Positions 11,035-22,377 of a DNA stretch of 64,000 nucleotides are shown here, in pieces; position 1 is the stretch's first letter, and the number at the start of each line of letters is the position of its first letter. Origin of the DNA: Colius striatus (Eukaryota > Chordata > Aves > Coliiformes > Coliidae). The stretch is taken from contig NC_084768.1 in NCBI RefSeq assembly GCF_028858725.1, positions 1,471,853 through 1,535,852 on the forward strand, read 5' to 3'. The notes below the pieces were generated by a model that ran no database searches, was not told the origin of the DNA, and saw only the letters and a list, made by a program, of their open reading frames with translations. Made by a program: the position numbers and the translations under genes.

Positions 11035-11720
11035 AAACCCTTCTTCTTTATCCTTAGAAGTTCATTTGAAACCCACTTTCCCCCCTCTCCCAGACTCCTC
11101 AACAAACTTTTTCTCAGATTTCTACCTAAAACCCACTCCTTTTCCCTCACAGGTCAGCCTAAAGCCTTCTTATCCACTCCACATTCCATCTCAACCCAAC
11201 TTTTCCCCTCACAAGTCCATGACATATTATTTTTCCTCTCAGAAATCCACCCAACACCTAACATCTCACCCAAGAGATCCACCTCCAATCTCTTTCCCAC
11301 TCAGAACCAGAAACGTGCTTTTTCCCCCAGAAGTCCACTTAAAACCCACTTTTCCCCGTCCCCAAAAGGCAATAAATCCCCACTTTTCCCTTACATGTCC
11401 ACCTCAAACCACTTTTCCTCTCAGAATTCTAAAACCCAGTTTTCCTTCAGAGCGCCCCCTAAAAGCCACTTTTTATCTAGGCAGGCCACCTCAACCCCAC
11501 TTGCTGTCAAAACTCCAACCAATACCCCGTTTTTCCCTTAGAATTCCACCTGAAAGACAGGTTTTCTTTCTGAAGTCCACTGAAAATCACACTTACTCAC
11601 AAATGCACTTAAGATCTATTTTTTTCACTTCACACTCCAGCAAAACCCCAATTTCTCCCCAGAGAAGTCCTTTAAAGTTCCCTTTAAAACCAACTTCTTT
11701 CCCCTAAAACTCCACCAAAT
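11035..11720 (+). repeat. degenerate minisatellite (TTTTCCCTCAGAAGTCCACC type)
   Basis: Roughly 15 diverged units of about 40-45 bases built from CCACTTTTCCCCTCA, GAAGTCCACCT and AAAACCCA. This is a different family from the 5.1-kb array. Long plus-strand open frames here follow from the repeat and are not coding. Confidence 0.75.
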
Positions 11721-11724
11721 CATA

Positions 11725-12450
11725 CAGTCACAGAATGGTGGGGTTGGAAGGGACCTTTAGAGATCATCTAGTCCAACCTCCCTGCAGAAACAGTTCCCAC
11801 CTAGATCAGGTCACACAGGAACATGTCCAGGTGGGTCTTGAAGAGCTCCAAGGAAGGAGCCTCCACACCCTCCCTGGGCAGCCTGGGCCAGGGCTCCCTC
11901 CCTGAAACACTGAAACAGGTTTTTCTTAGGTTTAAATGGAACTGTTTGTGTTCCAGGTTTATCCCATCACCTCTCTCCCCCTTGCTGGATACAATAGAAA
12001 GGAGGGATGTCCCAACCTCCTGACACCCAGCATTGAGATATTTGTAACTAGTAATGTGATGCCCCCTCAGTCTCCTCCAGGCTGAACAGCCCCAGGTCCT
12101 GCAGCCTTTCCTCGTATGAAAGATGCTCCAGTCCCCTGATCATCTCTGTGGCCCTCTGCTCAACTCTCTCCAGCAGTTCCCTGTCCCTTTTGAGCTGAGG
12201 AGCCCAGAACTGGATACAGGACTCCAGATGAGGCCTCACCAGGGCAGAGCAGAGGGGGAGCAGAACCTCCCTCGACCTGCTGCCCCCAGTCTTCTTGATG
12301 CCCCCAGGCTGCCATTGGCTTCTTGCCCACGAGGGCATGTTGCTGCCTCATGGTCAGTTTATTACCCACAGGCACACCCAGCTCTCTGCAGAGCTGCTCT
12401 CCAGCAGTGTGAAACATGACCATCCTGTGCTGTAGGCAGCCCAAACTGTG
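11725..12450 (-). mobile_element. CR1 LINE fragment, reverse orientation
   Basis: Starts with CACAGAATGGTGGGGTTGG and GGGACCTTTAGAGATCATC, the reversed CR1 3' UTR. It continues through the C-terminal reverse-transcriptase remnant (about 12050-12340 on minus) to near 12450. It is the longest and best preserved of the three CR1 copies here, but 5'-truncated and broken. Confidence 0.85.
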
Positions 12451-15190
12451 TGCTCCCTCCTACTTGCTTCCTCATATGAAGTGACCAGACCCCAGTAAAA
12501 AAACAAAACCTGCTGTTTTTTTTCCAGTTGACTGTGTCCTTTTGATATGCAAACTGTCCCATAAACCTTCTGCAGCGCTGCATTTTCAGACTCCTGCAGC
12601 CAGCTGTGGGTGTTTTAAGTAGCACTTGCTCCAATGCTTTCATTACACGCTGGCAGGGCTGACAAGGGAGCTTCCAGGAGTGCTTGGGTTTTAAATGGCT
12701 TTCGGGATTCCAGGCTCAGCATTCCCTTTTGATTTCAGTGCTGCCCTCTGTATCCAAGGGATAGTTATTTTTGCTGTCTCTGTCTTTCTTTTTCCTGGTA
12801 AGAGTGACTTGGAAGCCGAGGGTTTAACCTGGTAGCTGTGCTTATGAGCTGTGGTGGGACATGGGTTATACCTACTCATTCCCTAATTTGGCTGTAGCCA
12901 CAGTCCAGACTAGAGCAGCAGAGGCAAAGCAGCCTGTCGGATCCACACTGACAGCCCATCCTCTACCAGAAGTCAGCTCTCCTGGGTGTCTGTCCCACTG
13001 CATCCTCAGTGGCACAAGGACGGGCATCTCCGTGGGCAACTGTCACTGCAAAGGGAAAGGATCCTGACCCTGTGCCACGGAGGGTCTATCACGGGTCTGA
13101 AAGGAGACTCCTGCGTGTGCTCAGAGAGCAGAGCTACTGACAGCCTGACTCACTCTAGGGGCTGGGAAGTGGAAATGCCCACAGAGCCTCCAAAGTCACA
13201 GAATGGATGGAAATGGGCAATTGAAAGCTTGGGACCATACAGAGGAACAGTGGAGTCTCGTCCTGTCCCTGCCAGGGCAACGTTGGAGAGGTGGAGAAAG
13301 GGCATTCGAGGATTTCCCAGACCCAGCCCAGCTGTGACACAAGAGTTTTGGTCCTCCCTGACTCCCAAGCCAAGCCAGGCCTGGCACTATCATCGTCATC
13401 GAGCTCCATGGCATCTAAAGACAAAGGGTTCAGGCAGCCTCTGTGTCCTGCTGTGCAGGCTTTGAGCTGCCCCTGGGGAAATCTGACCAGCAGGTTGTGG
13501 GCAGCAGAACAAGCTCCTGTGGAGACATGGCTGACAAGAGCTGAACAAGAGAAGCTGACCAGCTGGGACCTCGCTGACCTGCTGGGAGAGAAACCAGAAG
13601 GAAACCAGCTGAAAGTTGCAACAAGATAGTGCAAACTCAGCTAAAACAAAGTGCATTGGATGTGTTTGCACAGGGGTTGTGTGTACAGATGCTCCAAAGG
13701 GAATAGTAACAGCAACCTCATGGCCAAAGCCAACAGGTCTTTTAGACTGTACCAGTGAGTCTGGGAGTAGCCTCAACAACGCCCATGAGGAATGAATTGG
13801 AATGAGGGTCCTTCTCAGGGTCCCAGCCAAGAGACAGGCTGGCAAGGAAAAGGGAGCTAGCTGTGTGTACATCTGCTGCCTTCTCTCCTGGACCCAGGCA
13901 TGAATGAGAGGAACAGTGCAAGCCAATCCATTTTGGTAAAAGTTCAGGTCAACGTTTACACAGAGAAAACCTGGCACAGTTACACTGGCCCTTCCTCAGC
14001 TGTTGATTTTACCTTCCTTTGACATGGATCTAGGCACATTCTCTCCTACCCAGTCTTTCCTCCCAGCCTCACAGCTCTACTACATCAGAAACACAAGCTG
14101 GAAACATCTCCCCTGCTTTGGCAAACAACGGAAAGGGCTTTTTCAAACCCTTCCCTGCTCCACCGGAGCGTCAAGGGACGGGAACTCCCAAAGGCTCTTT
14201 CACAGGCACTGCCCTGAACCCCCCACCCCCCCACTGCTTCTCTACCAGTGCACAAAGAGATTAGGAGGAGCTTCTGACATTAGACAAGTAGGTTTTATGC
14301 AGGAGAAGCCCTTTGCCTTCCAGCTGGCAAACCAACAGGGATGTGGAGCCAGCAGCACAGAGCAGCTGCAGGCACAAACCACCACCCTACGCACAAGGAA
14401 AGCACAACAAGTCACACAGGGCACCCAAGAACACCCAACCATGGCTTTCCACGTCAGTTCTCTGTATGAGCAGTCAGTTCTTTTGAGTCAGAGGCAGAAA
14501 TTTGAAGTGGTTTCTTCTTCCCCAACTTGGGAGTCTCCTCCAGTCCCCTCCAGGCTCTGATCCCAGCCCACTGTTCACTCTGCCCATGGCTATCTCTGCT
14601 GCCAAAAGCACCCTGATTCCTTGTCTCTCTCCACTCCATTCACTTTTAACAACTGCCTTGCTTTGCTTTCCCATTAACACTTCTGCCTTCCATCAGCAAC
14701 ACACAACCCCATCCTCCCACACAAACAGTTCCTACCAGCCTCGTCCTCAGGATCTCATTCAGCCCAAGCCAAAGGAGATTTAGGGAGACCTTTTTCCTGC
14801 TAAAGCAAGACATCAACACGTGGGATCTCTTCAGCAGGCTTTGCCTTGCTAGTGAATAACAAAAATAGCACTCTATGCCAGGACAGTGCCAGTTCCCAGC
14901 TGAACTCACCCGCTGCAGACACTGGATGCTTGCAGACAGGATAGTCTGAGGCCCACACACACACTTGCTGCCAGCTCGCCATGAAAACCCTGGAGATTTG
15001 TTCCCCACACATTCACAAGGCCTGTTGCAATCTTCCCCCACAGCAGCTGGGCTGTTCCTCCTGGCCTCTGGCTACGTTTCTGTACTTGGTTCCATTGACT
15101 CTTATCTCTTTGTCAACTTCCATCTCTTCCCTCAGCGTTGGGGTTTGAGTTGGGCTGAGCTTGAGGAACAAAGTGACTCGGTTTTTGGGG
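12451..15190. other. intergenic sequence, nothing recognised
   Basis: About 2.7 kb without a recognisable exon, repeat family or RNA gene. Open frames up to 193 codons occur on both strands, overlap one another and lack domain motifs. Some exons of an unknown gene could be hidden here. Confidence 0.4.
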
Positions 15191-15330
15191 GGAGCAGCAG
15201 TAAATATGGGGGGGGGGGGGAGGGGGTTTTGGGGGGTGGTGTCACGAGTTCCTGCTCACAAACACTCAGATTGAAACTCCTCGTGGGGTTTCATCCTTCG
15301 AAGCGCCTTTTTGGGGGGGGGAGGAGCGGG
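15191..15330 (+). repeat. poly-G rich patch
   Basis: Contains runs of 12 and 9 consecutive G near 15210 and 15316 with GGGGTTTTGGGG-type spacing between them. It has the form of a G-quadruplex-forming sequence on the plus strand. Confidence 0.6.
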
Positions 15331-15924
15331 GTTCCTCTAGAGATTGATGTGACTGGAGAAGCATCTCAGCTCATTTTGCCTCACCTCGACCCCCCTCAAC
15401 ACACCCATCCACCCCCACCCCAGGGGCTCTTTAAACACAGCTTTTGGGGTGTTTAAATCCTTTTCCAAGCCACCCCCTGGCTCCAGCGAGATTTTATCCC
15501 CCTGGGGGAGGATCCAGATGAGGTTTGATGCCGCTTTCCCTGGGGGGTGTTTGGGGGAGGGGAGTGTTTGATCCCATCCTCAGGGTGGGGGAGACCAAGG
15601 TGACGCTGATTTGGGTCCAAAAGAGCACAAAATGGGGTTAAAAAGGAGACCACGAGGTGCTCGAGAGCGTCCCCCTCCCTCCATAGCATCAGCCTCCTCC
15701 CCTCAAACCCCTCCCCGATCCATCTCAGCCAAACGGCTTTCGGGGTGGTTGCGAAGCGGATTTGGGCCCGGAACGGGTTAAAAGTCGCTTTATTTGAGCC
15801 TTAATTGGCTGATCAAAGGTCTCAAGAGGGAGCTGAGGTTTCGCTGGCCCTGGACAGAGCTTCTCGAGGAGGAGAAGCTGCTCCTCAGAGGGTTTTCGGG
15901 GGACTGTGCTCAATTCTTTCGAGG
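15331..15924. other. intergenic sequence ahead of the TRIM gene
   Basis: G- and C-run rich sequence with no recognised exon or repeat family. It would hold the upstream promoter region of the TRIM gene. Confidence 0.35.
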
Positions 15925-15930
15925 TATAAA
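15925..15930 (+). promoter_or_regulatory. candidate TATA box upstream of the TRIM gene
   Basis: TATAAA in a GC-rich context 515 bases before the TRIM start codon. It is the only TATA-like element close upstream; use of this site is an inference. Confidence 0.3.
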
Positions 15931-16186
15931 CGCAGGATTTGGGGGATCCCGTTCCCCCCCCTTCAGTTTTCTCTTGTTTTACCCGTTTTTCCTCAGTTTC
16001 GGGGTTAAATTCCAGACCAAGGGATGGGTTTGGGTTTGATTTTTTCAGGTGTTGAGGGGGATGGGGCCGAAAACCAGCTCCGTTTTGGGGTGGAATCATT
16101 TGTTTTCAGCCTGAGGGAGGTTTGGGGGTGGTCAGAGAATCATTTCGGATGCTGACGACGTTCCAAACTCTCCTTTCCCCTCCAGG

Positions 16187-16350
16187 CTCAACTCTAGGAG
16201 CAAAAACCACCCTCGGGGGCTGCAACCAGGGGGGGTTTAACCATCGCTCCCTCTCCTTTCCCTCTGTGCTCAGCTCTGGGAGCAAAGACCCCCCCAAAGG
16301 GCATGGAACCAGGGGGGATTTAATCATCACCTCTCCTCCCCTCAGGTTCT
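16187..16350 (+). repeat. two-copy 82-bp direct repeat
   Basis: CTCAACTCTAGGAGCAAA at 16187 and CTCAGCTCTGGGAGCAAA at 16269 begin two similar segments that both run into an AACCAGGGGGG-TTTAA-CATC block. They lie in the likely 5' UTR or a 5' intron of the TRIM gene. Confidence 0.6.
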
Positions 16351-17385
16351 TTCCTTCCTCCTCCCTCCCCTTTCCCTTCTCCGGGTGCCAAGCGAAAGCG
16401 TCCGAGGAGGTTCCAGAGCTCTGAGGTGGGGGGGTCCCATCCCCATGGCCTCGCCGAGCCCCGTCCCGGAGCTGCCCCGCGAAGCTTCGTGTCCCATCTG
16501 CCTGGAATATTTCCGGGAGCCAGTTTCCATCCGCTGCGGCCACAATTTCTGCCGGGGCTGCATCAGCCGCTGCTGGGAATGGCCCACGAGCAGCTTCTCC
16601 TGCCCGACGTGTCGTGAGACGGCGCCGGAGAGAAACCTGCGGCCGAGCCGGGAGCTGGAGCGGGTGCTGCGAGTAGCCCGGAGGCTGAGTTTAAAAGCGG
16701 AGGAAGAAGAGGGAGAGGAGGAAAGAGGAGGAGGAAGATGCCAGAAGCACCGGGAGCCTCTCAAGTTCTTCTGCAGGGACGAGGGAACCGCGATCTGCGC
16801 CATGTGCCGCGAGTCGCGGTCGCACCGCGCTCACACGGTGCTGCCGGCGCGGGATGCGCTCCAGGAGCACAGGGTAGAAACTGGGGCTTCGGGGGGCTTT
16901 GGGGGTCGTTGTCAACCCCTAAACGTGCGGCAGGAGACAGACCCAACCCCCAATCAGGGTTTGATAATCCCCTGGCAGCCTCTGCCCTGCTCCCTCCCCT
17001 CTCTCTGCCCCTTTTTTTCCCCCTTTTCCCCCTCTTCTCTGCCCTGTTCCGCCCCCCCCAAACTCCTCCCCACCCTGGGGGGATCTTTATTTGTCTCCCT
17101 TTCAGGGACAAATCCAAACTCAGCTGCAGACCCTAAAGGAGACTCGAGAGCAGCTCCTGGGGCTCTGGGAGGTGGAGATGAGGAGAAGTTGGGAGTATTT
17201 GGTAAATGGGTTTTAGCTTCACGGGGGGTGGGGGGTTGGTGTCACCATCCAGGTGATGAAATTGATACCAAAACAAGTGATTAAAAGGATGGGGAATGTT
17301 TATTTCTGGGTGTGGGGCTCTGCTTCATCCTCCTCATCCTCCTCCCCTTGTCCCCTCCTGGCAGGAGCAGACTGCAGCCGAGCAG

Positions 17386-17388
17386 TGA
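17386..17388 (+). other. in-frame TGA in TRIM exon 3
   Basis: Eighth codon of the canonical 231-nt coiled-coil exon. All other exons are open and splice-consistent, so this is the only visible defect. The downstream AG at 17390-17391 keeps phase 0 and could bypass it. Confidence 0.75.
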
Positions 17389-17609
17389 CAGGTTTTCTCC
17401 TCCTTCAAAGGGCTCCGTCTGTTCCTGGAGGATTTTGTCCATCTCCTGATGGTCCATCTGAGGCACCTGGAGAAGGAGGTGGAGAAAACCCAGGAGGAGA
17501 AGGTCACCTGGCTGACCCAGGAGATCTCCCACCTGGAGACGCTGATGCAGGAGGCAGAGGAGAAGCTGCAGCAGCTAGAGGGAGAGTTCCTGCAGGTGAA
17601 GGGGGAAGG

Positions 17610-17935
17610 AACAGCCTGGGACATCCCCTCCTGGGGCCAGAGCATCCCCTCCTGGGGCCAGAGCACCTCCTGATGGCCCAGGACATCCCTTGCTGTGCCC
17701 AGAGCATCTCCTGATGGCCCAGGAAATCCCCTCCTGGGGCTAGAGCATCTCCTGACGGCCCAGGACATCTGCTCCTTGGGCCAGAACATCTCCTGATGGC
17801 CCAGGACATCCCCTCCTTGGGCCAGAGCATCTCCTGATGGCCCAGGACATCCTTTCCTGGGGCCAGAACATCTCTTGATGGCCCAGGACATCTCTTCCTG
17901 TGCCCAGAGCATCTCCTGGCCCTGGGTGTTGTCCC
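17610..17935 (+). repeat. intronic minisatellite (CATCTCCTGATGGCCCAGGA type)
   Basis: Seven to eight units of about 41-48 bases (AGCATCTCCTGATGGCCC, AGGACATCCCCTCCTGGGGC) fill the intron between TRIM exons 3 and 4. They start only about 15 bases after the splice donor, and the last exon codons overlap in composition with the repeat. Confidence 0.8.
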
Positions 17936-19421
17936 TTGCCACAACCAAACCCACCCTTGGGCTCCTCTCCACGCACTGCTGAGGCTTTTTTATGGCTGCC
18001 AAGACCCATTTACTGAGTTTTCTCTCTCCTTCCCAGGACATCAGAGGCACCCTGAGCAGGTACAAGGCTCCCTCAGCTTCTCCAGGATGGGGGGAGGGAG
18101 GTTGGACCCTCGTGTTCCTCAGCAGAACCTTCACAGAACCTCACCCAGAAGCCAAACATTTGGGCTTCCTCAGGGCAAGGTGGGCACAGAAGGTCTCCTG
18201 GTGTGTTTCTCTCCACCAAGATGAATCTTTGCCTCCTTCTGTCCTTCTCCAGGCTGGAGGAGGAACGTTTCCAGCAGCCTCAGTCGCCTCTTCCAGAGCT
18301 GGAGGAGAAAATCAGTCACTTCAGGGAGAAAAACGATGCTCTGGAGGGAACCCTGAGGAGCTTCCGAGGTACCAGGGTGGGGAAGGGGCTGGTTTTGAGT
18401 CACTTGGAGGGTAAATTGGTGGGGGTTTAGGGGTTATAGGTGTGGCTTCAGTGGGGAAGAACCCACCTGCCCGTGCTGATGTGAGTCTGTGTCTCCTCTT
18501 CTCCCCCCATTTCAGACACTCTGATGTTCCAGCTGCCCAATAAGGGTGAGTAAATCCTCACCTCCCGAGGGCTGGGCGCGTGGGAAGGGCTGAGGGAAGG
18601 CTCAGCCCACCCTGGTGATGGGCCATGAGTTGGAGGGTCACCTGGGGAAGATGCCAAAGCAGGTTCCTCTTGATCTGGGGGGGCGGGGGGGCACAGGAGC
18701 GTGTCCAGGAGGGTTTGGGAACCTCCAGAAAAGGAGCCTCTACATCTCCCCTGTCTCTCTGGAGCTGGGGAGCCCCGAATGACCCCCCCCAGGACCTGGC
18801 CAGTCCCTCCCCCTCAGCCTGGTGATGGGGCTGAGGATGCTGCAGCAGGCAGAGCCCTGGGGAAGGGGGTTGGTTTCCCTCTTTCACTCTTCTCCTCCCC
18901 CTTTTCCAGTGAAGGTGATGTTGGATCCCACCATGTCCCACCCTCAGCTCGTGGTGTCAGCAGATGGGAGCAGCGTGAGGTGGGAAGAAGCTGAGCAGGA
19001 CTCACCTGAGTGGTTTGAGGTCGACCCCCGTGTCCTGGCCCATGAAGGAATCACCTCAGGGAGATGCTGCTGGGATGTGGAGGTGACCCCCAAAGGCTCC
19101 TGGGCTCTGGGGGTGGCCAAGGAGTCCCTGAGGAGGGGGGAAGAGGCCACCACCAGCTCTGAGATGGAGCTTTGGTCCATGGGGCTCTGTGAGGCTCAGT
19201 TTTGGGCTCTCACCTCCCTGGAGCGTGTCCCCCTGCCCCAGACCTGGGTGCCCAGGAGGGTTCGTGTCTCCCTGGACTATGACAAGGGTCAGGTGGCTTT
19301 TTTTGATGCTGATGAGAGGATTTTGATCTTCATTTTCCCAGCAGCTTCCTTCAAAGGGGAAACTCTCCATCCCTGGTTCCTGGTCTGGGGTGAGGGGTCC
19401 CAGATCACCTTGTGCCCCTGA

Positions 19422-20236
19422 ACCTTCTCCTTCCTTACCCCAGCAGGAGCTTCATCCTCCTCCCATCCCCCATCCCAGCACTTCAGAGGACTTGCTGCCC
19501 TCCTAAATTCCTCACTGGCCCTTCTGGCTTCTCTTTTCCCCACCCTCAGAGAAGCCCAAAGGGTCTGACATCAAATCTGGGGAGGCAGCAGGGGCTGGGA
19601 AATGAAGCCACATCTGCCCCAACCCACCTCCTCCTCCTCCTCTTCCTCCTGCCTTGGTGGTGTTTAGATGAAGTAAAAGAGGTTTCCACATGCCACAGTG
19701 TCGTTCTCTGCCTGGTTCTTTGATGGGGCAGGGAGGGGTTGTTTGGAGGGAGGGGGAAACAGGGTTTTGTGGTGGCACAAAGCCTGAGATTGGACCCAGA
19801 AAGGTCCCACGAGCCCCAGGGACCTCCCTGGAAGAAAATGAGGAGAAATGGGAGAAAATAACAGGTTTTATTGTTAATGATGGAGAGGGAAGGGGCTGCA
19901 AGGCTGTCGGTGGGAGGAGGAGGAGTGAGGAAAAGGGTCTTGGCAGCTTTGCCACAGGTGGACTTCCCATCATCCAGCCTCAGGATGAACATCCAAAGCC
20001 TTCAGGAGCTCTGTCTGTGCCAGAGCTGCCTCGTTTTGAGGTGAAACCGTAAGCTTTTGGGCAACTGCACCCACAGGGAAGGGGAAAGGAGGTAAAGTCG
20101 TGGGGAGTGATGGGTTCTGGTGGGGAAAGGGGGAGGTGAGAGACACAAAAGCGCAAGGGAGGACGTGGGGGTGACTGAGAGGGGGTGTGAAAGTGTGTGA
20201 AAATGGGGTGGGAAACACTGCTTTTGGTGCTTTTGG
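19422..20236. other. region between the two convergent TRIM genes
   Basis: Holds the 3' UTRs of the plus TRIM gene and the minus PRY-SPRY exon, which end head to head about 815 bases apart. No AATAAA follows the plus stop closely; AGTAAA near 19672 is a weaker candidate. AATAAC/AATAAA-like matches on the minus strand are not decisive. Confidence 0.45.
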
Positions 20237-20763
20237 TCAGGGTCTGAGCCTGAGGTGGGATTTGGCCCCCACCACCCAGAGCCAGGGCCGGACCCTCTCC
20301 CCAGTGAAGGCAGCACGTGAGAAGAGGAACATGAGCCCCCCCTCCTCTGCATCAAAAAAGGCCACAGACCCCCCAGCATAGTCCAGGTGGACACTGACCC
20401 TGCGTGGAACCCACCTCAGGGGCACCAGCGTCACCTTACGGGAGGTCAGGGCTCGGATCTGTCCCCCCCACTTCTCCACCCCCCAAATCCCACCTTGAGG
20501 GGAGAGGCTGAGCCTCCCTTTCCTTGGGACTGACTCTCGAGCCACCCCCACTGCCCAATCCCCGGCCTCACCCACCTCCACGTCCCAGCAGTGCCTCCCC
20601 CCCGCGAAGCCCGGCCAGCCCAGCACGAAGGGCCAGTACTCGAAGCGTTGGGGCGAGTCAGGGAGCTCCTGGGGGCTCAAGCCCCCTCTTCTCCTCACAC
20701 TCTTACGGTCCTCAGACAGGATGAGCTCGGGGTGAGCAGTGTCGGGGTCCAGGGTCACGATGG
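20237..20763 (-). CDS. TRIM-type PRY-SPRY terminal exon of a second TRIM gene
   Basis: A minus-strand exon bounded by the acceptor CCTCCCACCCCCAG (AG at 20765-20764) and ending in a stop at 20237. The first two bases complete a phase-1 codon, then 174 codons follow without a break. PRY motifs VTLDPDTAHPELILSED and SPRY motifs GRHCWDVEVG, WAVGVARESV and VHLDYAGGSVAFFDAE are clear. The domain recognises protein targets in TRIM and butyrophilin proteins. It differs enough from the neighbouring plus TRIM SPRY to be a separate paralogue. Its upstream coiled-coil exons are probably those at 23036-23698. RING and B-box exons were not found in the window, so the gene is 5'-incomplete here, or may be a fragment. 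Confidence 0.8.
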
Positions 20764-20879
20764 CTGGGGGTGGGAGGGACATAGAGAGGGGGAAAAAGGG
20801 GGTCAAGGGGGGAGCTGGTGGGGGGCAGGTTTGGCTACCAAAAGGTACTGGAGGGGAAAGGTGCTGGGGATGAGGTGAG

Positions 20880-21345
20880 AAAATGTTCTTAAGCCTCCCT
20901 AAATTGCCCCAAAAAAGGCACAGAATGGGGGTCAGGGGCTCCTGCAGGAAGCTCTGCAGATACAACAGGGGGATCTGCTTTTAAACCTCCCCAAAATGCC
21001 CCAAATTGCCCCAAAATAGGGGCCACGAGCTCATGTAGGATCCTCTGCAGATAAAGCAAGAGAATCTGCTTTTAACCCACCCCAAAATGCCCCAAAATAG
21101 GGGCCACGAGCCATGTAGGAACCTCTGCAGATGAGGCAGCATAAACCTGCTTTGAACCCTCCCCAAAACACTCCAAAATTGCCCCAAAAAGGCACAGAAT
21201 GGGGGTCAGGGGCTCCTGCAGGAAGCTCTGCAGATAAAGCAGAGGGATCTGCTTTTAAACCTCCCCAAAATGCCCCAAATTGCCCCCAAAACCCCCAGAG
21301 CAGGTGCCAGGAGCTGCTGCAGAAAGCTCCGTGCATTTGAAGCCA
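20880..21345. repeat. tandem repeat of 80-110 bp (CTCTGCAGATAAAGCA type)
   Basis: At least four units, marked by CTCTGCAGAT near 20952, 21044, 21122 and 21228. Each is followed by GGGATCTGCTTTTAAACC and a CCCCAAAATGCCCC block. Unit length varies because the CCCCAAAATG part expands. The repeat lies in the intron upstream of the PRY-SPRY exon. Confidence 0.75.
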
Positions 21346-21739
21346 AAATAAACACTGAAAGGGGGGTGAAAATTGCTGAAGAGAAGAGAAATTGGGGTGT
21401 AAAGCAGCAAATCTGGTCAGACCAGGCACGGGGGGGGGGTGGAAGGAAAGCAGCTGGAGGCTGGAGATGAGCCAATGAATTAAGGCTTTTGCATCTTTGT
21501 GTGGTGCAAAGGAGTCTGGAGGCTGAGGCTCAGCCCTGGGGGAGGTTCCTGCAGCTCCAGGGCTGAGAAAAACCCGTCGGGTCACCCAGATTTGCCTGTT
21601 TCCCTGGGGTCTGGGAGGTGTTTTGGGTGCGCTGGTGAGGCTGCTCTGGTGTCCTCAGGTGAGGAGGAGCTGAGCACGTCCTTCAGCCCTCAGGCTCCTG
21701 CAGGGGCTTGGGGCAAACCCCACAGAATCCATCAAGGGA
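21346..21739. other. intronic or intergenic sequence, nothing recognised
   Basis: Lies between the 80-110 bp repeat and the CCCCAAAATGAGGTC minisatellite. No exon was recognised; the short sixth TRIM exon of about 30 nt could be here but I could not find it. Confidence 0.4.
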
Positions 21740-22102
21740 TGTTTTTCTCCCCAAAATGAGGTCAGTTGGGGGTTTTTCCTCCCCCAAACAAGGTCAGTTT
21801 GACTTTTTCTCCCAAAAATGAGGCTGATTTGTGGCTTTTCTTCCCAAAAAGAAGTCAGTTTGGGTTTTTTCCTCCCAAAAATGCCAATTTAGGGGTTTTT
21901 CTCCCCACACTGAGGTCAGTTGGGGGTTTTTTCTCCCCCAAACAAGATCAATTTGACTTTTACTCCCCCAAAATGAGGTTGAATTGGGGTTTTTCTTCCC
22001 AAAACGAGGTCAGTTAGAGGTTTTTTCCTCCCACAAAATGAGGTCAATTTGGATTTTTCTCCCCAAAATGAGGTTGGTTTGGAGGTTTTCTCCCTAAAAA
22101 GA
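21740..22102 (+). repeat. minisatellite A outside the array
   Basis: Units of about 30-40 bases around TTTTTCTCCCCAAAATGAGGTCAGTTTGG-like sequence (seen as TTTTCTCCCCAAAATGAGGT). It is the same family as the block found in each 4.5-kb unit, but more diverged. It abuts the truncated SRCR sequence of unit 1. Confidence 0.8.
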
Positions 22103-22377
22103 AGCCGGGAAGGCGCTGCAGAGGCTCAGCTGGGCCTCGTGCCCCTGGCACCGCAGCCCTCGCAGCCCCACGGGGCCCGGCCCTCGCTCGGCCGTGGGCG
22201 GGTTGGAGGCCGTCTCTGCCTCTCCGCACCGCAGCTGCCGACACGCCACACGGGCCTCCGCCACGGCCCACGGCTCAGACAGGACTCTGCCCCACGGCTC
22301 CTGATGGAAGAGCTCCGCTCGCCCGGCGCACCGGCTCCCTCCCCCCACCAGCCGCAGGGACCCGGAGCCGGCGGGGC
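22103..22377 (-). pseudogene. SRCR exon fragment, unit 1, C-terminus deleted
   Basis: After the acceptor GACTGCCCAG the exon reads PAGSGSLRLVGGGSRCAGR, the start of a scavenger-receptor cysteine-rich domain. The C2/C3 motif VACRQLRCG and RCQGHEAQLSLC follow. It then runs directly into minisatellite A at about 22103, so the last cysteines are absent. SRCR domains are extracellular ligand-binding modules of CD163/DMBT1-type immune receptors. Confidence 0.75.

Larger units (their letters stand above)
16445..19421 (+). pseudogene. TRIM family RING/B-box/coiled-coil/PRY-SPRY gene with one in-frame stop
   Basis: Exons: 16445-16873, 17106-17201, 17365-17595, 18037-18059, 18253-18368, 18516-18545 and 18910-19421. 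Lengths 429, 96, 231, 23, 116, 30 and 512 nt and phases 0,0,0,2,1,1 are the standard TRIM39/TRIM27/TRIM7-type layout; the total is 478 codons. The RING is C3HC4 (C16, C19, C31, H33, C36, C39, C53, C56), giving a predicted E3 ubiquitin ligase. B-box 2 spans C99-H130. Exons 2-5 encode the coiled coil used for dimerisation; the last exon is PRY-SPRY (LDP, CCWDVEV, LDYDKGQVAFFDAD) for target binding. Exon 3 has an in-frame TGA at 17386-17388. A second AG at 17390-17391 would start the exon at 17392 in frame, removing nine codons and the stop, so the gene may still be functional. A start at 16385 is also in frame, but the MASPSP start fits the family. The orthologue cannot be named. Confidence 0.85.

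Noticed and set aside
16385-16444. Upstream in-frame start of the TRIM gene adding 20 residues
   Set aside because: TRIM proteins usually begin 10-15 residues before the first RING cysteine, as the 16445 start gives. The extra residues look like translated 5' UTR.
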